DNA of 64,000 nt, from positions 896,076 through 960,075 of the forward strand of contig BEXV01000005.1 of NCBI GenBank assembly GCA_003118195.1, read 5' to 3'. This document shows, in pieces, positions 37,440-51,200 of the stretch (position 1 is the first letter of the stretch; each line of letters begins with the position of its first letter). Source of the DNA: Hemicentrotus pulcherrimus (Eukaryota; Echinodermata; Echinoidea; Camarodonta; Strongylocentrotidae). The notes under the pieces are model-generated. The model made no database searches, was not told where the DNA came from, and was given only the letters and a program-made list of their open reading frames with translations. The position numbers and the translations under genes were made by a program.

Positions 37440-40400
37440 GTAAGGACATTTACGATCACAAAATGAACTGAACAATTTAAAAGTAAATATATTTTATCAT
37501 ACAAATTTTAAATAGGGTTTCACAACAGACACAATAAATAATTTTATAAAGTAAAAACCGTTATGTGGTACCACTTTTCCCCCCTTCATTTTGATCAAAT
37601 GGTTCTTGATTAACAGCTGTAGAATTTTCCCTTTGTTAAATATTTCAAGAGAAAAATTGTTTCTACATACGCAAACATTACAAGCTAAAAACGACATATA
37701 CGTAAACGCAAAATACAATAAAAAGACTATAAAATTGCTGATTCAATCTCCTAAACAAATATTTTTCAATCTTTGGTTACTCTTTGGAATAGGTCGTGAC
37801 CAATGGACTATGAGCCCGGTAACATGGTATTGACAAATTAATATATAGTGGAGAGGTCAATGTATACCTTGATATTTGATACTATTAGGAAACCACAAAT
37901 TTAATGTTAGAAACAACAACTACAGTGCTATTAAACACAAGGGACACGAGCATAAAGACTTAAAAACCCAACCTGAGGCAATTCTAATAATAAAGTGGGT
38001 CAATATTTGAAATGTGCGAACATGACGATGGCATAATATAAACTGAACATGATGTCTGCAAGCAATACGATAGGGTAATGAAGCCCTTGAGTTAAATTTT
38101 GAAAGTCTTTGATATCGTGTTATGGGGAATTAATATTAGATAGATCTACTACTAATCTACAGTTATCAATATGCCTTTACTTTCTAACTTGATTTAAAAG
38201 GTACCATGTCAACTGTTTGATCCAACCAAGTTCAGACAAAACGACCCAACACAGGATATCATATTCCCTCCAGATCTAATGGTAAATGAATTTCTGAATA
38301 CTTTCTTTTTTATCCTTTCTTTCTCTTTTGATCTAACATCAACATCCCCATACATGTTTTCTTAATAGCTTCTAATAGTTTGTACATATGTAGTTAAGTT
38401 AAGTTAATGATACATTGATAATTCATCTAAAAAGACCAGATGAAATGATAAAAACAAGTGCGTCGTTAAAACAATCTCAAGGGATGTGTCGACAAATTTT
38501 TCCTACAAGTAAGTTAACAATTTCCAACAAGGAAGCGATAAGAAGAAAACAAAGAGGAGAGCGAGGGGGTTAAAGGTAAAGGCCAGTTATGGTCATGCGA
38601 TTGAATTGCGGCGGAATCGATCAGAAAAGGTTGATCATCTAGCATCTAGCATCTGCAAGGTTCTGGAATCATCAAAATGATAAGAAATTTGGCCCATTCT
38701 TCGTAAAGTTACAAGCACTATACACAGAAAGATGTATATGGGACTACCCTATATCTCTCACAGACCATGAGAGAAACAAATTTACCAAATATATGAATTA
38801 GTAGGCGGTTTCCCGGCAATTTTGTTATCATCATGTATTAGTCAAAACATATTCTTTCACATGATTGGTAATGAGAGCTTCCATTTCATTTTTTGAAATT
38901 GGGTCGTTTCCAATACTGGTCTTTACCTTAAAACACCTATCCGTTTAGGAACACCCCAGCGCGGGAATTTTGAGTTTTGTTGCTTTTTATCCTTGATATA
39001 ACCTGATAAAAAAGTTTGACTATCTGGACTTTCATGGAGAACAGAGCCATTATATTGAGAGCAACCCAGGCATACTCTTTAACAAAATAATTGTTTGTTA
39101 TGTTTATAAGTATGTATATATACTTTTTATATGGAAAATAAAACCAACCGAACAACGAACTATCCTATAGGCCTCAATGAGTTTGTTAGAACGAAGATCC
39201 ATCATACTTTTCCCACATGTGATGTGTCAACGCTACATTGTACGTCATTCATGTCAGTAGTGCAAATTGTTTTTCATTGTTATTTTGCTTGTTTCAAATA
39301 AATACAGCTATCTTCCACGAAAGAGGATATGCGTTCTCTGACCTTCAAAGGTCCGCGTGTGACCTGGCATCGACCTTTGACCTTGAATGAGCTACTTGAC
39401 TTGAAGACGAATCATCCGACTGCAAAGTTGATTGGTGGAAATACTGAGATCGGTAATATTTCTGCGTTATTTTTTCACAAAAAAAAACAACAACTTAGAA
39501 TGCACTGTAAGAAATATTATAGCTGAATGACTCTCCTACACACCATCTCATTAAACATTATACACAAAATTTCTTTGATCAGAACATAAACAATCTTTTG
39601 TTAGGGAATCATAGAATGCATACTGGAATGTATCAAAGATATATATTTTTTGTTATCTAGTTGCTATTTTCTTTGCGTACACAAAATAAAAATTATTGCC
39701 TCCCCCCCCCCCATCAAAAAAGACATAAAAGCATTTCTACAAATGAAATGAGATACCAATTACCTCGAGATCACATGGTTCAAGATAAGGATATTACTTG
39801 ACGTAGGCAGGTATTGTTGTATGTTCATTATATAGCGTTTGCATTTCTCAGAGTATATAAGTTTAAATGTGAGCTATGCATTATTTGAAGGCATACAGAA
39901 CACAAATAGTTATTAATTTAGACTAATACTCTGAACTAGCGAAGAAAAGTAAGGCCTGCCCCCCACGTAAGCATTATGAAAGCTTAAATTTACTTAATTT
40001 CTGGGGGAAATAAAAATGAATATGTATGATAAGTTCATTTATTTAAAGTGCTAAGGAATGATAAAATAATCTTAATTTTTTTTTGGGGGGGGGGGGGGAG
40101 GACACAAATGGGATAATATTTGAAAAGTTGAAAATGGAGAAAGACTGGCATATGACACGAAATTGATTGACGTCGTTTTTATTGCAGGTATTGAAACAAA
40201 GTTCGGAACATGCTCTACCCTGAACTAATCGATATAAACCATGTCCTAGAATTAAGAGAGCTAAAGGTCAAAGATGATGGTATCTTGGTCGGTTCTGCGA
40301 CCACCCTTAGTGAAGTGGAAAGCTTCTTCAAAGAGATCATCAAACATGAAGAGGGTAAGCAAGAGAAGAAGAAAAAAAAAGAATCGCACTTATTTTAAGG

Positions 40401-43400
40401 TGATTTTGTACACAATGTAGACTAAATCCCATTTAAATGTGAACGTATTGATATTTGCTGACTTTTGATGTTTTTGCAATACAACAAGATTAATACACAT
40501 CTAAATAATTGATGCAAAAGGAATATTGTCTGTCACATAATAGCTCTGATATTGCCTCTTTGCCATGCACTACACTAACATGACTAATCGTGAGTGTAAT
40601 ATTGATATTATCATTCAAAGATAATATCAGTTTGACTCTCCGTCTAACCTTCTCTCTCACACATTCTCTCCTCTTCTTTCTTCTCTCTCTCTCCATTCAT
40701 CTGTTTGTCTTGAAACTTCTTTCTTTTGTCTTATATATATATATAAACACTGTTTATTATATTCTTAGTTGCACAATCACCTGGAGTTTAAAGATATCTC
40801 TTATTTCAGGTTTCAAGACACGAACACTCTCCGCAATCGTTGAGATGCTCCGCTGGTTCGCTGGTCGGCAAATCAGAGACGTGGCTGTAAGAATATGAAA
40901 CATAAATGATACCTGAATTAATATTGTCATCATCATATTTAATTAATTAGAGAATTAATGAATAGATATTCCATTTATAAAGCACAATTTTGTTAGAATG
41001 ATAAATTTGGCCCACTCTTATACTGATTGTATAACCTAGAATAAGGGTGGAATTTACAGTTTAATGTTTTGACGGTGATTATTCACTTACGCTGATTTAG
41101 GTAACATTACCTGTGCTTTGAGTGAGATGTTAAAAATCAATAAATATCCACGAACCGCCACCATCATCATAATCACCATCGTCCTTATTATCATTATTTA
41201 TCATCATCCTTATCACCATCTTAAAGTATCATTACAAATACTACTAATACAACCTCTATTACCATTGCTGCATCTGACCTTATTATATCATCCAACATGC
41301 AGATGATTGGAGGGAACATCGTGACTGGTAGTCCTATCTCAGATCTTAATCCAATATTCATGGCAGCCAAGTGTACTTTGGAATTGGTATCACATTCTAG
41401 AGGTAAAAAGGAAAAGAGCAATAAATATATGTAGTACATGTACATGTATATGTCATTGATTTAAAAAAATGATATGATCAAAACATAACTTTGATTTTAT
41501 TTTGTTATTTTTTATAGTTCCAATGAAATGAAATGAAATGAAATGTCACACAAGCAGAGTGCTTGTTTGACATTTCATTTATTATAGGCATATGCGATTA
41601 AAGCGTAAGGTTTGATACCTAATCTGCAAATGAAAAAGATCAGGATTATTATTGTTAATGCTGAACATGATTAATTATTCATAGTGGCTTTCATTGATAA
41701 TGTGATGCTCTCGTTGTTTACCAAGCTTTGAGAACAAATTTATCATGTTTATTATCCAAATCATTAAAAATACAGGTACTCGTTTAGTGGTTATGGATGA
41801 ACATTTCTTTACGGGATATCGCAAAAATATCATCGAATCAGACGAAGTGTTGAGGTCAATCACGATTCCGTTCACCCTAGAGGTAAACTGTCTATATGTA
41901 ACGCATATAATGAAAAATGATACTAGGGAAGAAATAGGTTCTAAACAAATACGATGCAATGCCATTTCAGTTAAGAAAGTTGATATGAAGTCGAGGTAAT
42001 GTTTATGCTATGTCGTTATAATTTGTTGAGTAATATAATTGATGGCCTACAGACAGTTTTTATTTTGTAATAATTCATCCATGAAATCTGTATTTTTTAA
42101 AGCACCGTGCTAGAAATAACGCAGTGTTTTGAAAAGTGGAAGAGTAAATACACTGTTACAGAGTGCTCCACTGTGTAAAAACAAATTTAAAGCATTGTAG
42201 AAACAAAAATATATTTTGTAATAACAGCATTCTACGGCGTTGAAACAGAGAGAGTGCAGAGAGCGGCCACAGTGTTCTACAGTTTAAACAAAGTTTTATC
42301 ACAGTGTGTCTCTTTCACTCAGCGGAGTATTCAACAGTTAACGGTTAATAATACAAAATGATGGTGCAAAAGTCCCTTTCATTATTGCATATGTAACATT
42401 TGTGATAATGTTATTAAAAACAAATGACTGTTTTACTCACACAACTTTTTGATCACCATCATTGAGCACGTTGCAGCATTTTATTCTTCATCCGTTTATC
42501 ACTTCTTTACAAAGAATGAGTACATCTTCGCTTTCAAACAATCGCCACGCCGTGAAGACGACATCGCTATCGTCAACGCTGGAATGAGAGTCGCTTTCGA
42601 GTGCGACACCGACATCATCAGAGACCTGACATTGTCTTTCGGAGGGATGGCAGCAACCACAGTCCTTGCTACCAATACCATGCAGAAACTGAGAGGAATG
42701 TTAGTCGAATACAGAATTCATATATGATGAAGGTCCAATTACATTCTTACTCGGGGAAAGATAAACAATATAACAAATCTATTAGCACTTTTTCGGAAAT
42801 TTCGGCTTTAAAATAGAAACAAAAACCTTGATTAAGCTTTAACAGATCCCGAAATTCTAGGGATTATTGTTTGGAATGGAAATCGATGTTTAGAATTTTT
42901 AAGAAGTAATAGTGGAATCCACTCTCGACAGATTTATTCAACCGCTACTGTGGAGTTCAATCCGCTATCAGTAGATTCAACTCCAATGGAAGTGATTGAT
43001 AAATTTTGTTGATAAATCTTTACAAACGTATTTCTACTCATCTGTATTAAGAGAGTATGCTTAGCTTGTTTAATCATGACAGTAGTATCCTACTATATTG
43101 AATAAAAGGGATATTTGCAAAAAGAAGACTTTTTATCCCTGCATTATACTCTTTTTCTGTATATACACGCCTCACCCAATGTATCTATTTCTTCATTTTC
43201 CCCGTTCTATCTGGTCTTTTCTGTTTGTCTTTCTTTGTCTTTATTTTTGTCTTTCTCTTTTTGACTCTGACTCTATGTTCCCCATCCTACCCTCTTAAAA
43301 GAAAATGGGACGAATCAATGCTTGAAGCAGCCTTAACCTCCCTGTCAGACGACCTCCCCCTGTCCGCCGGAGCTCCGGGCGGGATGGAACCATACCGACA

Positions 43401-45171
43401 ATCATTAGCAGTAGGATTCTTCTTCAAGTTCTATTTATCGGTACTTGAGCAACTGCATTCTCAATCCGTAAGTTTACCGTTTTGATTAAGCAATTATTCA
43501 TCATAAAAGAGTTTTAAGTAATTTCCCCACTCGTGATGTAAATAGAAATGTATGCACCGTCAGAGAGGTAAAAAATATCACACGTAGATGTTGGAAAACC
43601 TTAAAACACGAATAAAACACGAAGTTGGCAATAAAACGTGTTTTTATGTAATACAGTCATAGTAGTGACGCTAGAAGTCTCCAAAATATTTGATTTACAA
43701 AGCGGGAAATCTCGTACTCGTCATTGTTCACAAAAATGTTAACAAAAATGTTAACAGTTGATCTGATTCATAATTAAACCCAGCCTATAGTCCTTATTCT
43801 CTAGCTCTATCTGAGTAACTGCATGAGCATTTGGAGAACAGGCGTTATTTGTTGTTACTCATTGCTTCTGGTGAAATTGCAGATTGACAATTTTTCGAAG
43901 GAGACATCTTCCATCAACAAGAGTGCCATAGCTACGTTGAAAGATGGGCCAGTCAAAGGGGTACAGTTCTTCCAGGTATGTTCCTCCATTAACACAAGGA
44001 CCATCCATCCCGTTATCGTTTGTACTTGGGTTAATGCATATCGATGTACTTACCGCTATATTTAGGAAAAGAGCGTGTTATATGCTCACAATTAACGGTC
44101 ATTTTCTACTTGGTATTATAACAAATAAAAACAAAAACCAACGAATTCATTAATATCGTAATGATAAATCCACGATAACGACAGCAACACTTTCGAGAAA
44201 ACTTATACGTATAGGACCGCTTCTTGGTGAGTGCATGTTACACGAAAACATTTCAGACAATTGATATAGGAGGGAATATATATTAAGAGAGTATAGTTTG
44301 TATCTTAATATGCATATACATTAACGCAATATCAGCCTACATAGTTCATACATATTTTATGTAGGAAGTGCCCTCTGGTCAGCCAGACCATGACCCTGTA
44401 GGGCGTCCCATCAGGCACAAGGCTGCCTACCAGCACGCTACAGGAGAAGCAGTATACATCGATGACATGCCGACAATTTCGGGTAAAAACACTCAAATTT
44501 TTATTAGACATGAGCGTCTCGTTTAATAAAGGTGGTTTATATAGACGTACATAATTATTTAACAGTCATCGACAGAGAGACGTTATTAGACTTTTTAGAG
44601 CTATTAGAGTTATTTTTTAAATTATTCATTTGCTTTGTCATCCACAGAAAGTCGATAGTGATCGTTCAAATATACAATCTTTAGTATAATCCAAGACATT
44701 TTCTGGACGTGTTCAATACAACAAGACAGAATCAACTGTCTCTTTCCAAATTTGTGTTAATTCAGAAAGCAAACGTATTGCTCATTTGAATCAAAAGACG
44801 CAAAGATAGTAATAAATATTATGCATACATTTCCGACATTCTACCTTTTTTCTCTTAATATCATATACAACAGTGCTCTCTGTCTATTTTTTTTACAAAG
44901 GTGAACTCCACATGGCCTTTGTCTATAGCGGGAGAGCGCATGCAAAAATCACGTAAGCATTTCTCCGTCTGGTATCATGGGTAAAGTACACTCTTTATAA
45001 TGTAATATTAGTATAGCCCCGGGCATATACAGCATTTATAATTATATTAGTCATAAACATGCAAAATTTTCATAATTTTTCATATTATATTTACGTATAT
45101 GCAAAACGTGTGGTAAGAAGCATATCAATGTAATATTTAAAAAAATGATGATTTAAAACCATTAATATTGT

Positions 45172-45214
<43 letters not shown>

Positions 45215-48200
45215 CTCTCCATCTCCTCCACTTTCTTCACATTTCTTTGTCTCGGTCTCCCTCCCTTTCTTACTCTTTTACTCATACTATTCCTCTTAAT
45301 TCTACCACTCTCTCACGTATATTTCCTTTTACATACTCATAAATGAATATGATATCATACCTCTCTTACACACAAAAACACTGTGCCTGTCCCCTCTTCT
45401 TTTGTTTATTTATTTATTTGTCACTTTATCCTTATCTTTTTTTCCCTCTCTCTCTCCCTATTTCCATTTGCCCTCTCTCATCTCTGTTTATTGTTGTCTC
45501 TAGAGCTATCGACCCATCTAATGCTTTAGCCATGGATGGTGTTCGTGACTTCATATCTGCTGTAGATGTCCCTGGCAGCAACTATGTGGGAGCCATCTTT
45601 CATGACGAGGAGTTGTTTGCCACCAAAGAGGTCATTTTACAGACTTAAAAAAAAATAAGGAATATGTATTGAACATGAGGAACACTGACAAACTTTAATT
45701 ATACAAAATACAATCATCCTTTTTACCTTAGAATTCCGTCCTATCCACTTTTTGCGAGTCATATCAGTGATTGTTTCATTTAGGAGTGAAAATCCAGGCT
45801 CACATCTGTGGAACCTACTCCTGAAAAATCAAATTTCCACTCTTCTGTATGAAGAGAGTTAGATCTATTTTCTGATTGTTATATTCTTTACGAGCATATT
45901 ACCGCAATAACCCATTGCGAGGTCTCCTTACAAAATTACACTTGATATATCCTTGAACACCTAGGTGATGTTCATTGGGCAAGCCGTTGGAGCTATTGTT
46001 GCTGATACCAAGGAGCTAGCTCAACGAGGCGCCAAGCTGGTTGAAGTTGACTTCGATGATCTTGAGGCCGTGATCACAATCGAGGTAAACGACGACAATC
46101 AAATGACTAAGGGCTCTGCAGGAACATCTTGAAGAGGAAGGGCGGGGAGATGACAACAAGCCATGTAGAATAAGAAGAACAAAACCTTGCCCACAGAACT
46201 CTTAAAGATCATACGAATGCAGGTATTGCTCGGATAATTTGACAACACTTCTTCTTTTGCAAACTGCAAGCGTTCTTCCTGAATGGCACACATTTCAACC
46301 AATGACTATATAAAGACTAAAGGGTTAACACACCTCTTCAAATATAAACGGATCCCACTGTGTTCAATTACCCGTAAGTTTTCATGTATTTTCACCACAA
46401 TTAATATTTTCCCGTTTTCTCAATCTTTTCGATGCAGGACGCAATCGACAAGGGATCCTTCTTCGACTATTCGCGAATCCTAGAAAATGGCAATCTCTCG
46501 GAGGCTTTCGAAAAGTCTGATTATGTCATTGAGGGAGAGATGAAGATAGGAGGTCAGGAACACTTCTACATGGAGACCCAGTGCGCATGCGTGGTGCCAA
46601 AGGGGGAGGATAGCGAGTTTGAAGTCTTTTGTGGTACTCAAAACCCGTCCGACGTGCCCGTAAGATTCCAATCATTAGTTTTATTTTAAACATGTTCCTT
46701 CATATTCCTGTTAAAAGAACAAAGTGTGCACTGTGAGAGATAACTTGGCAAGTTGATAGTGTTGACGATACTGTGTTCTTACAGTATATTCATATTTTTT
46801 GTAAAGAGTTTTCACTCTGTAAGTCACAGTGTGGCACAGTGTGTCCACGGAGACACAGAATATCATGTTTTACAAAATGGGGTACAATATGACCCAGTGT
46901 GACGTAGGCTTTATCAGTGTACCACAGTTTTACAAATCTAGGCTTCTCATACCCTACACAGTCAGGTTTGTCTGGATTGCACTCTTCTACTCATTATAGA
47001 TTATGAATATGAACGTTCAAAAATCTATAATTTTTTTTAAATCCCCAGTCACTTTTTTTAACCACACATTATTCTGTAATTTCAGAGATTCATATCTTCT
47101 GTCCTTGGAGTTCCCTATAACCGGGTCACAAATCGAGTCAAACGGGTCGGTGGCGCCTTAGGCGGAAAGCAGTTCCGGGCGGCGATATTGGCTGCCGCAT
47201 GTGCAGTAGCTGCCAACAAGTAGGCATCATATTCTTTTGATGTAGCCAGAAGCGGTATTGAGACACATGTTGACGCTTTATCTGCTTTATCTGGGACATA
47301 TACATATCTTAAAATATTCCATAATTCTATAACAAACTATCACAAAGAAATGAGTTTTCGCCTGATAAGAAAATCTTTCTGGCATTCAGACTAATCAACT
47401 GTTAAGTTTGCAAATCGTTGACTTGGAAAATAACATTCCAAATTGCTCGCCTATTTGAATATGGATTTATATGTAATTTGAGTTGCCGTTTATTAAGAGA
47501 AGGAGAACGTGGAAAAATGTCATGAATTTTCCAGCAATTAAGCTGTTTATCGAACACAGACATTTAACCAAAACACTACCCCCACCTCAAAGTAATGCCC
47601 GTGTCAAAGACTCTTTTGAATGTGTTAAATTTCTTTTCATCTGTAGGGTTCGTTGTCCAGTGCGCTTCATGCTCGATCGTGATGAAGACATGATCTCAAC
47701 AGGGACCAGGCATCCGTTCTTAGGTCGCTATAAGGTAGGTTGTACTAAGGAAGGCAAACTCGTCGGTGTTGATATCAAGCTGTTCGCAAACGGCGGCTTC
47801 AGCTATGATGCTTCAACCGCCGTAAGTAGCTTCTACTGGCATCCCTACTCCAATCACCAACATATAGCTCGAAAAATTGTCACACACAAAATGGCTCTCA
47901 TAATTTGAAATTTTCCAAAAGTGGTACAAACTGGGTGTAGTAATAGCAATTTTTCTCTCTCAAGGAAATGCCCTTTTTCACAAGAGAAAAGAGTATGACA
48001 ATTTGTTGACAAATCACATGAAGAGGTGAAGTGTAACCCCTCTATCGTCGCCCTTGAACCGGTCATTATCATCGAAATTGTCATTGATATCATATGAAAG
48101 TTAATATAGTTTCTTTTTGTATTGATATGCATTACATTATGATCATCATTTGCTCTGAACTTAACCTATATTGTATGTGTGTGAACTTTAGGTAAAAGTT

Positions 48201-51200
48201 TGTAATACTTCTCACAATTTAAGTTTGATCTAGAATTAGGAAACCTGACAAAAATTCATCGACATCGGGTGAAGTTTTACCTGACCACATCATATTGACA
48301 AAGCAATTAAATGCTTTCCTTATTCTCATCATAAATTAAAATTTCTTTCAAACTGTTTGATTTGTCTCTATCTCAGGTGATGGATAAAGCGATGAATTAC
48401 TTTGACAACGCGTACCGCTTGCCCGCTTTCAGGGTGGAGGGACGCGTGTGTCGCACCAACCTACCATCCAACACAGCCTTCCGATCGTTTGGCACTCCGC
48501 AGTCGATGATGATCACCGAAGCACTCATGGACGATGTCGCAATCAAGTGCGGAATCCCTCAACATGAAGTAAGAGAAATGGAGAATCAAGTCATATCGAA
48601 TGTACTAGCTATTTGATTGCAAAGTATGATTGACTCACCGTGTGATTTTGAACATATTATCATATTTCTACATTGGACTATATAAAGTCATTCATTCTAT
48701 TATTCATTTACTATAGCATTTGCAAAAAAATCATGTGAACATATCTGCGGTAAACAGATACATTTCTGGTAGAACATATGTTTCATGAATTTTAATCGGA
48801 TGGTAAATATTACAGAAGTGAATGAGCAAAACAATTAAGAGGTTATGAAATTAAAGGCAGAGTATTCTACTGACACTACTTCAGATGTTCATGAAATTAC
48901 AATGTTCCGATATGTCGACAGCCATATCCCACGATGCATCACCCACGATGCATCACCAACTGATGACTGGCACGTGAAGATGGTGCATTTGAAAGAAACT
49001 TCGTATTTGAAAATGGTATATTCATGTCTCAATATAATGCAGATCATCTAAAAAAATAAATAGTTAAATTTTACTAAAAATATGTTTCTTTTTCATCAAC
49101 CTTTTTTAATTTGTCAGAGCTTTCTATTGTTTATTCTTCTGCTTTTTTGTCATCAGATGAGAAAGATGAATTTCTACCAGGATGGTGATGTCACACCTCA
49201 AAACCAGAAAATTGAGGATTTCACATTACCTCGCTGCTGGGATGAGTGCCTCAACAAAAGCGACTATGCCAAGCGAAGGGATGCAGTCGATTTCTTCAAC
49301 AGGTTGGCTCATAAATTATCTTCTTTTTTTGGGGGGGGGCGGGGTGGGGGTAATCAGCTATGTGTTAGGTACATACATACATACATATATTGATATTTAT
49401 GTATAGCGCCTTTCCTTAAACATGCTCAAAGCGCTTTACATTAGTAAATAAAACGGAATAATTATGTTGCTCTCAAAGTGCATACACTGTAAAAAAAAAA
49501 GGGTATTCAAAAAGTACAGCAAATCTTAATATAGACGAGGAGGATGTAGAAGAGAGTAAATAAGACGACACAAAAACAAAACAAAAAAAGAGTGAGAGAA
49601 AGAAAAAGAGAGAGAGAGAGGATGTGTGTGTAAGAGATAGAGAAAGATGGAAGTTATCTAATTAAAATGAAAATGGTTAGAACAACTTATTCTAATACGT
49701 CACTGTAAATGACACTATCCATAGATAAAAGACGTTACTTATTAAGCAAAATTAGTGTGAAAACTTATTACAATTTCGTGGTTGTTGCTATCTCGGGAAT
49801 TGGTTCTTAAGAGACGAGGTGGCCGAGTGGTTAAGGCGATGGACTGCTAATCCATTGTGCTCTGCACGCGTGAGTTCGAATCCCATCCTCGTCGTATTCA
49901 TACCGTCCTTTTTTTTTAACGCAACAACTAGTACATGTATTGGAAATTTCGTGTCTTGGAACTAGTGATCAAATATGTTACCCATAAAGAATGAAATTGT
50001 GCGTTATATTCTTTCAAATATATTTATATATTCGTAATATTTGTTTTAAATAAAATTATTTACCACTAGATCACTATGATGCTTACAATGTAAAAAAAAA
50101 TAATTCTTCAAATATTTTCCCTTTTCTATCTCCCTAACACTGTAGGAATAATCGTTGGAAGAAGCGAGGACTTGCTATCATCCCTGCCAAGTTCGGCATT
50201 TCTTATCACATAACACACTTAAATCAGGTGAGGCTCTCGAAGGTGTCCAGTGTCCTACTGTCTAGAAATGCCATTTTGTTCTAAAGGGCCTCTCTATAAT
50301 TGTTTTCAATAAACCATATTCCAGGTAACATTTCCAAACCCCACACTTTTTACTAAGATTCCTAGATCCACTTCTGTTCATTGATGATATCTTTATTAAC
50401 ACATTCCTACCATGGTTGGACAAATATTGCGTCTAGAAAATTATCACTGTGATAGTAATGCTTAGACTATTTTATAGTCAAAACATTGGTATGATGTTGG
50501 TGGAGAAACAAATAATTTTGGACCATATAATGATTCATTTATGGATCTTGGGTAATATACTTTGAAGGCTGGTGCTCTAGTTCACATCTACACCGATGGA
50601 TCCGTACTCATCACCCACGGAGGCATGGAGATGGGGCAGGGTCTACACACCAAAGTGATCCAGGTCGCTGCCAGGACTCTCGGAGTCCCCGAGGGGGAGA
50701 TCCACCTGACAGAGACCAACACCACCAAAGTTCCCAATATGTCACCGACGGCTGCCAGTACAGGGTCGGATCTGAATGGAGGGGCAGTTAAGGTGAGAAT
50801 GGAACCGAGAAAAGTCCATGGTTCAAAAAGTCATTGCGCCTGTCACTCACTCAGCAGTGATAAAGTCATATAGGTGAACATAATATGATTAGGTCCATCA
50901 GCAGGTATTGACATTCTAACAGTTTTACAACCATATGTTTGGGAAATCAATTATTAACATGTTGTAATCAATTATTAATAATCGTTGGACATGATTTATT
51001 GTGAGTATATATGTACACTTTTTCATTGTAAGTTTCACCATCCTAGTCAAGCATCGCTTATGATTGCGGTCTCCTGCACTTTTTCAACAGATAGTTTGGA
51101 TAATACTTTAAATGTATAATAATATGTTATAGAAATATTAAGTTTCGTTATTATATGTACATATGTCAAACAAAAAGAAACTGACATGATGTTATTATTG

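Noticed and set aside
40188..40354. Calling the whole XDH locus a pseudogene because of the exon 9 frameshift
   Set aside because: One missing base is the only defect in 32 exons; consensus error or a rare allele is more likely.
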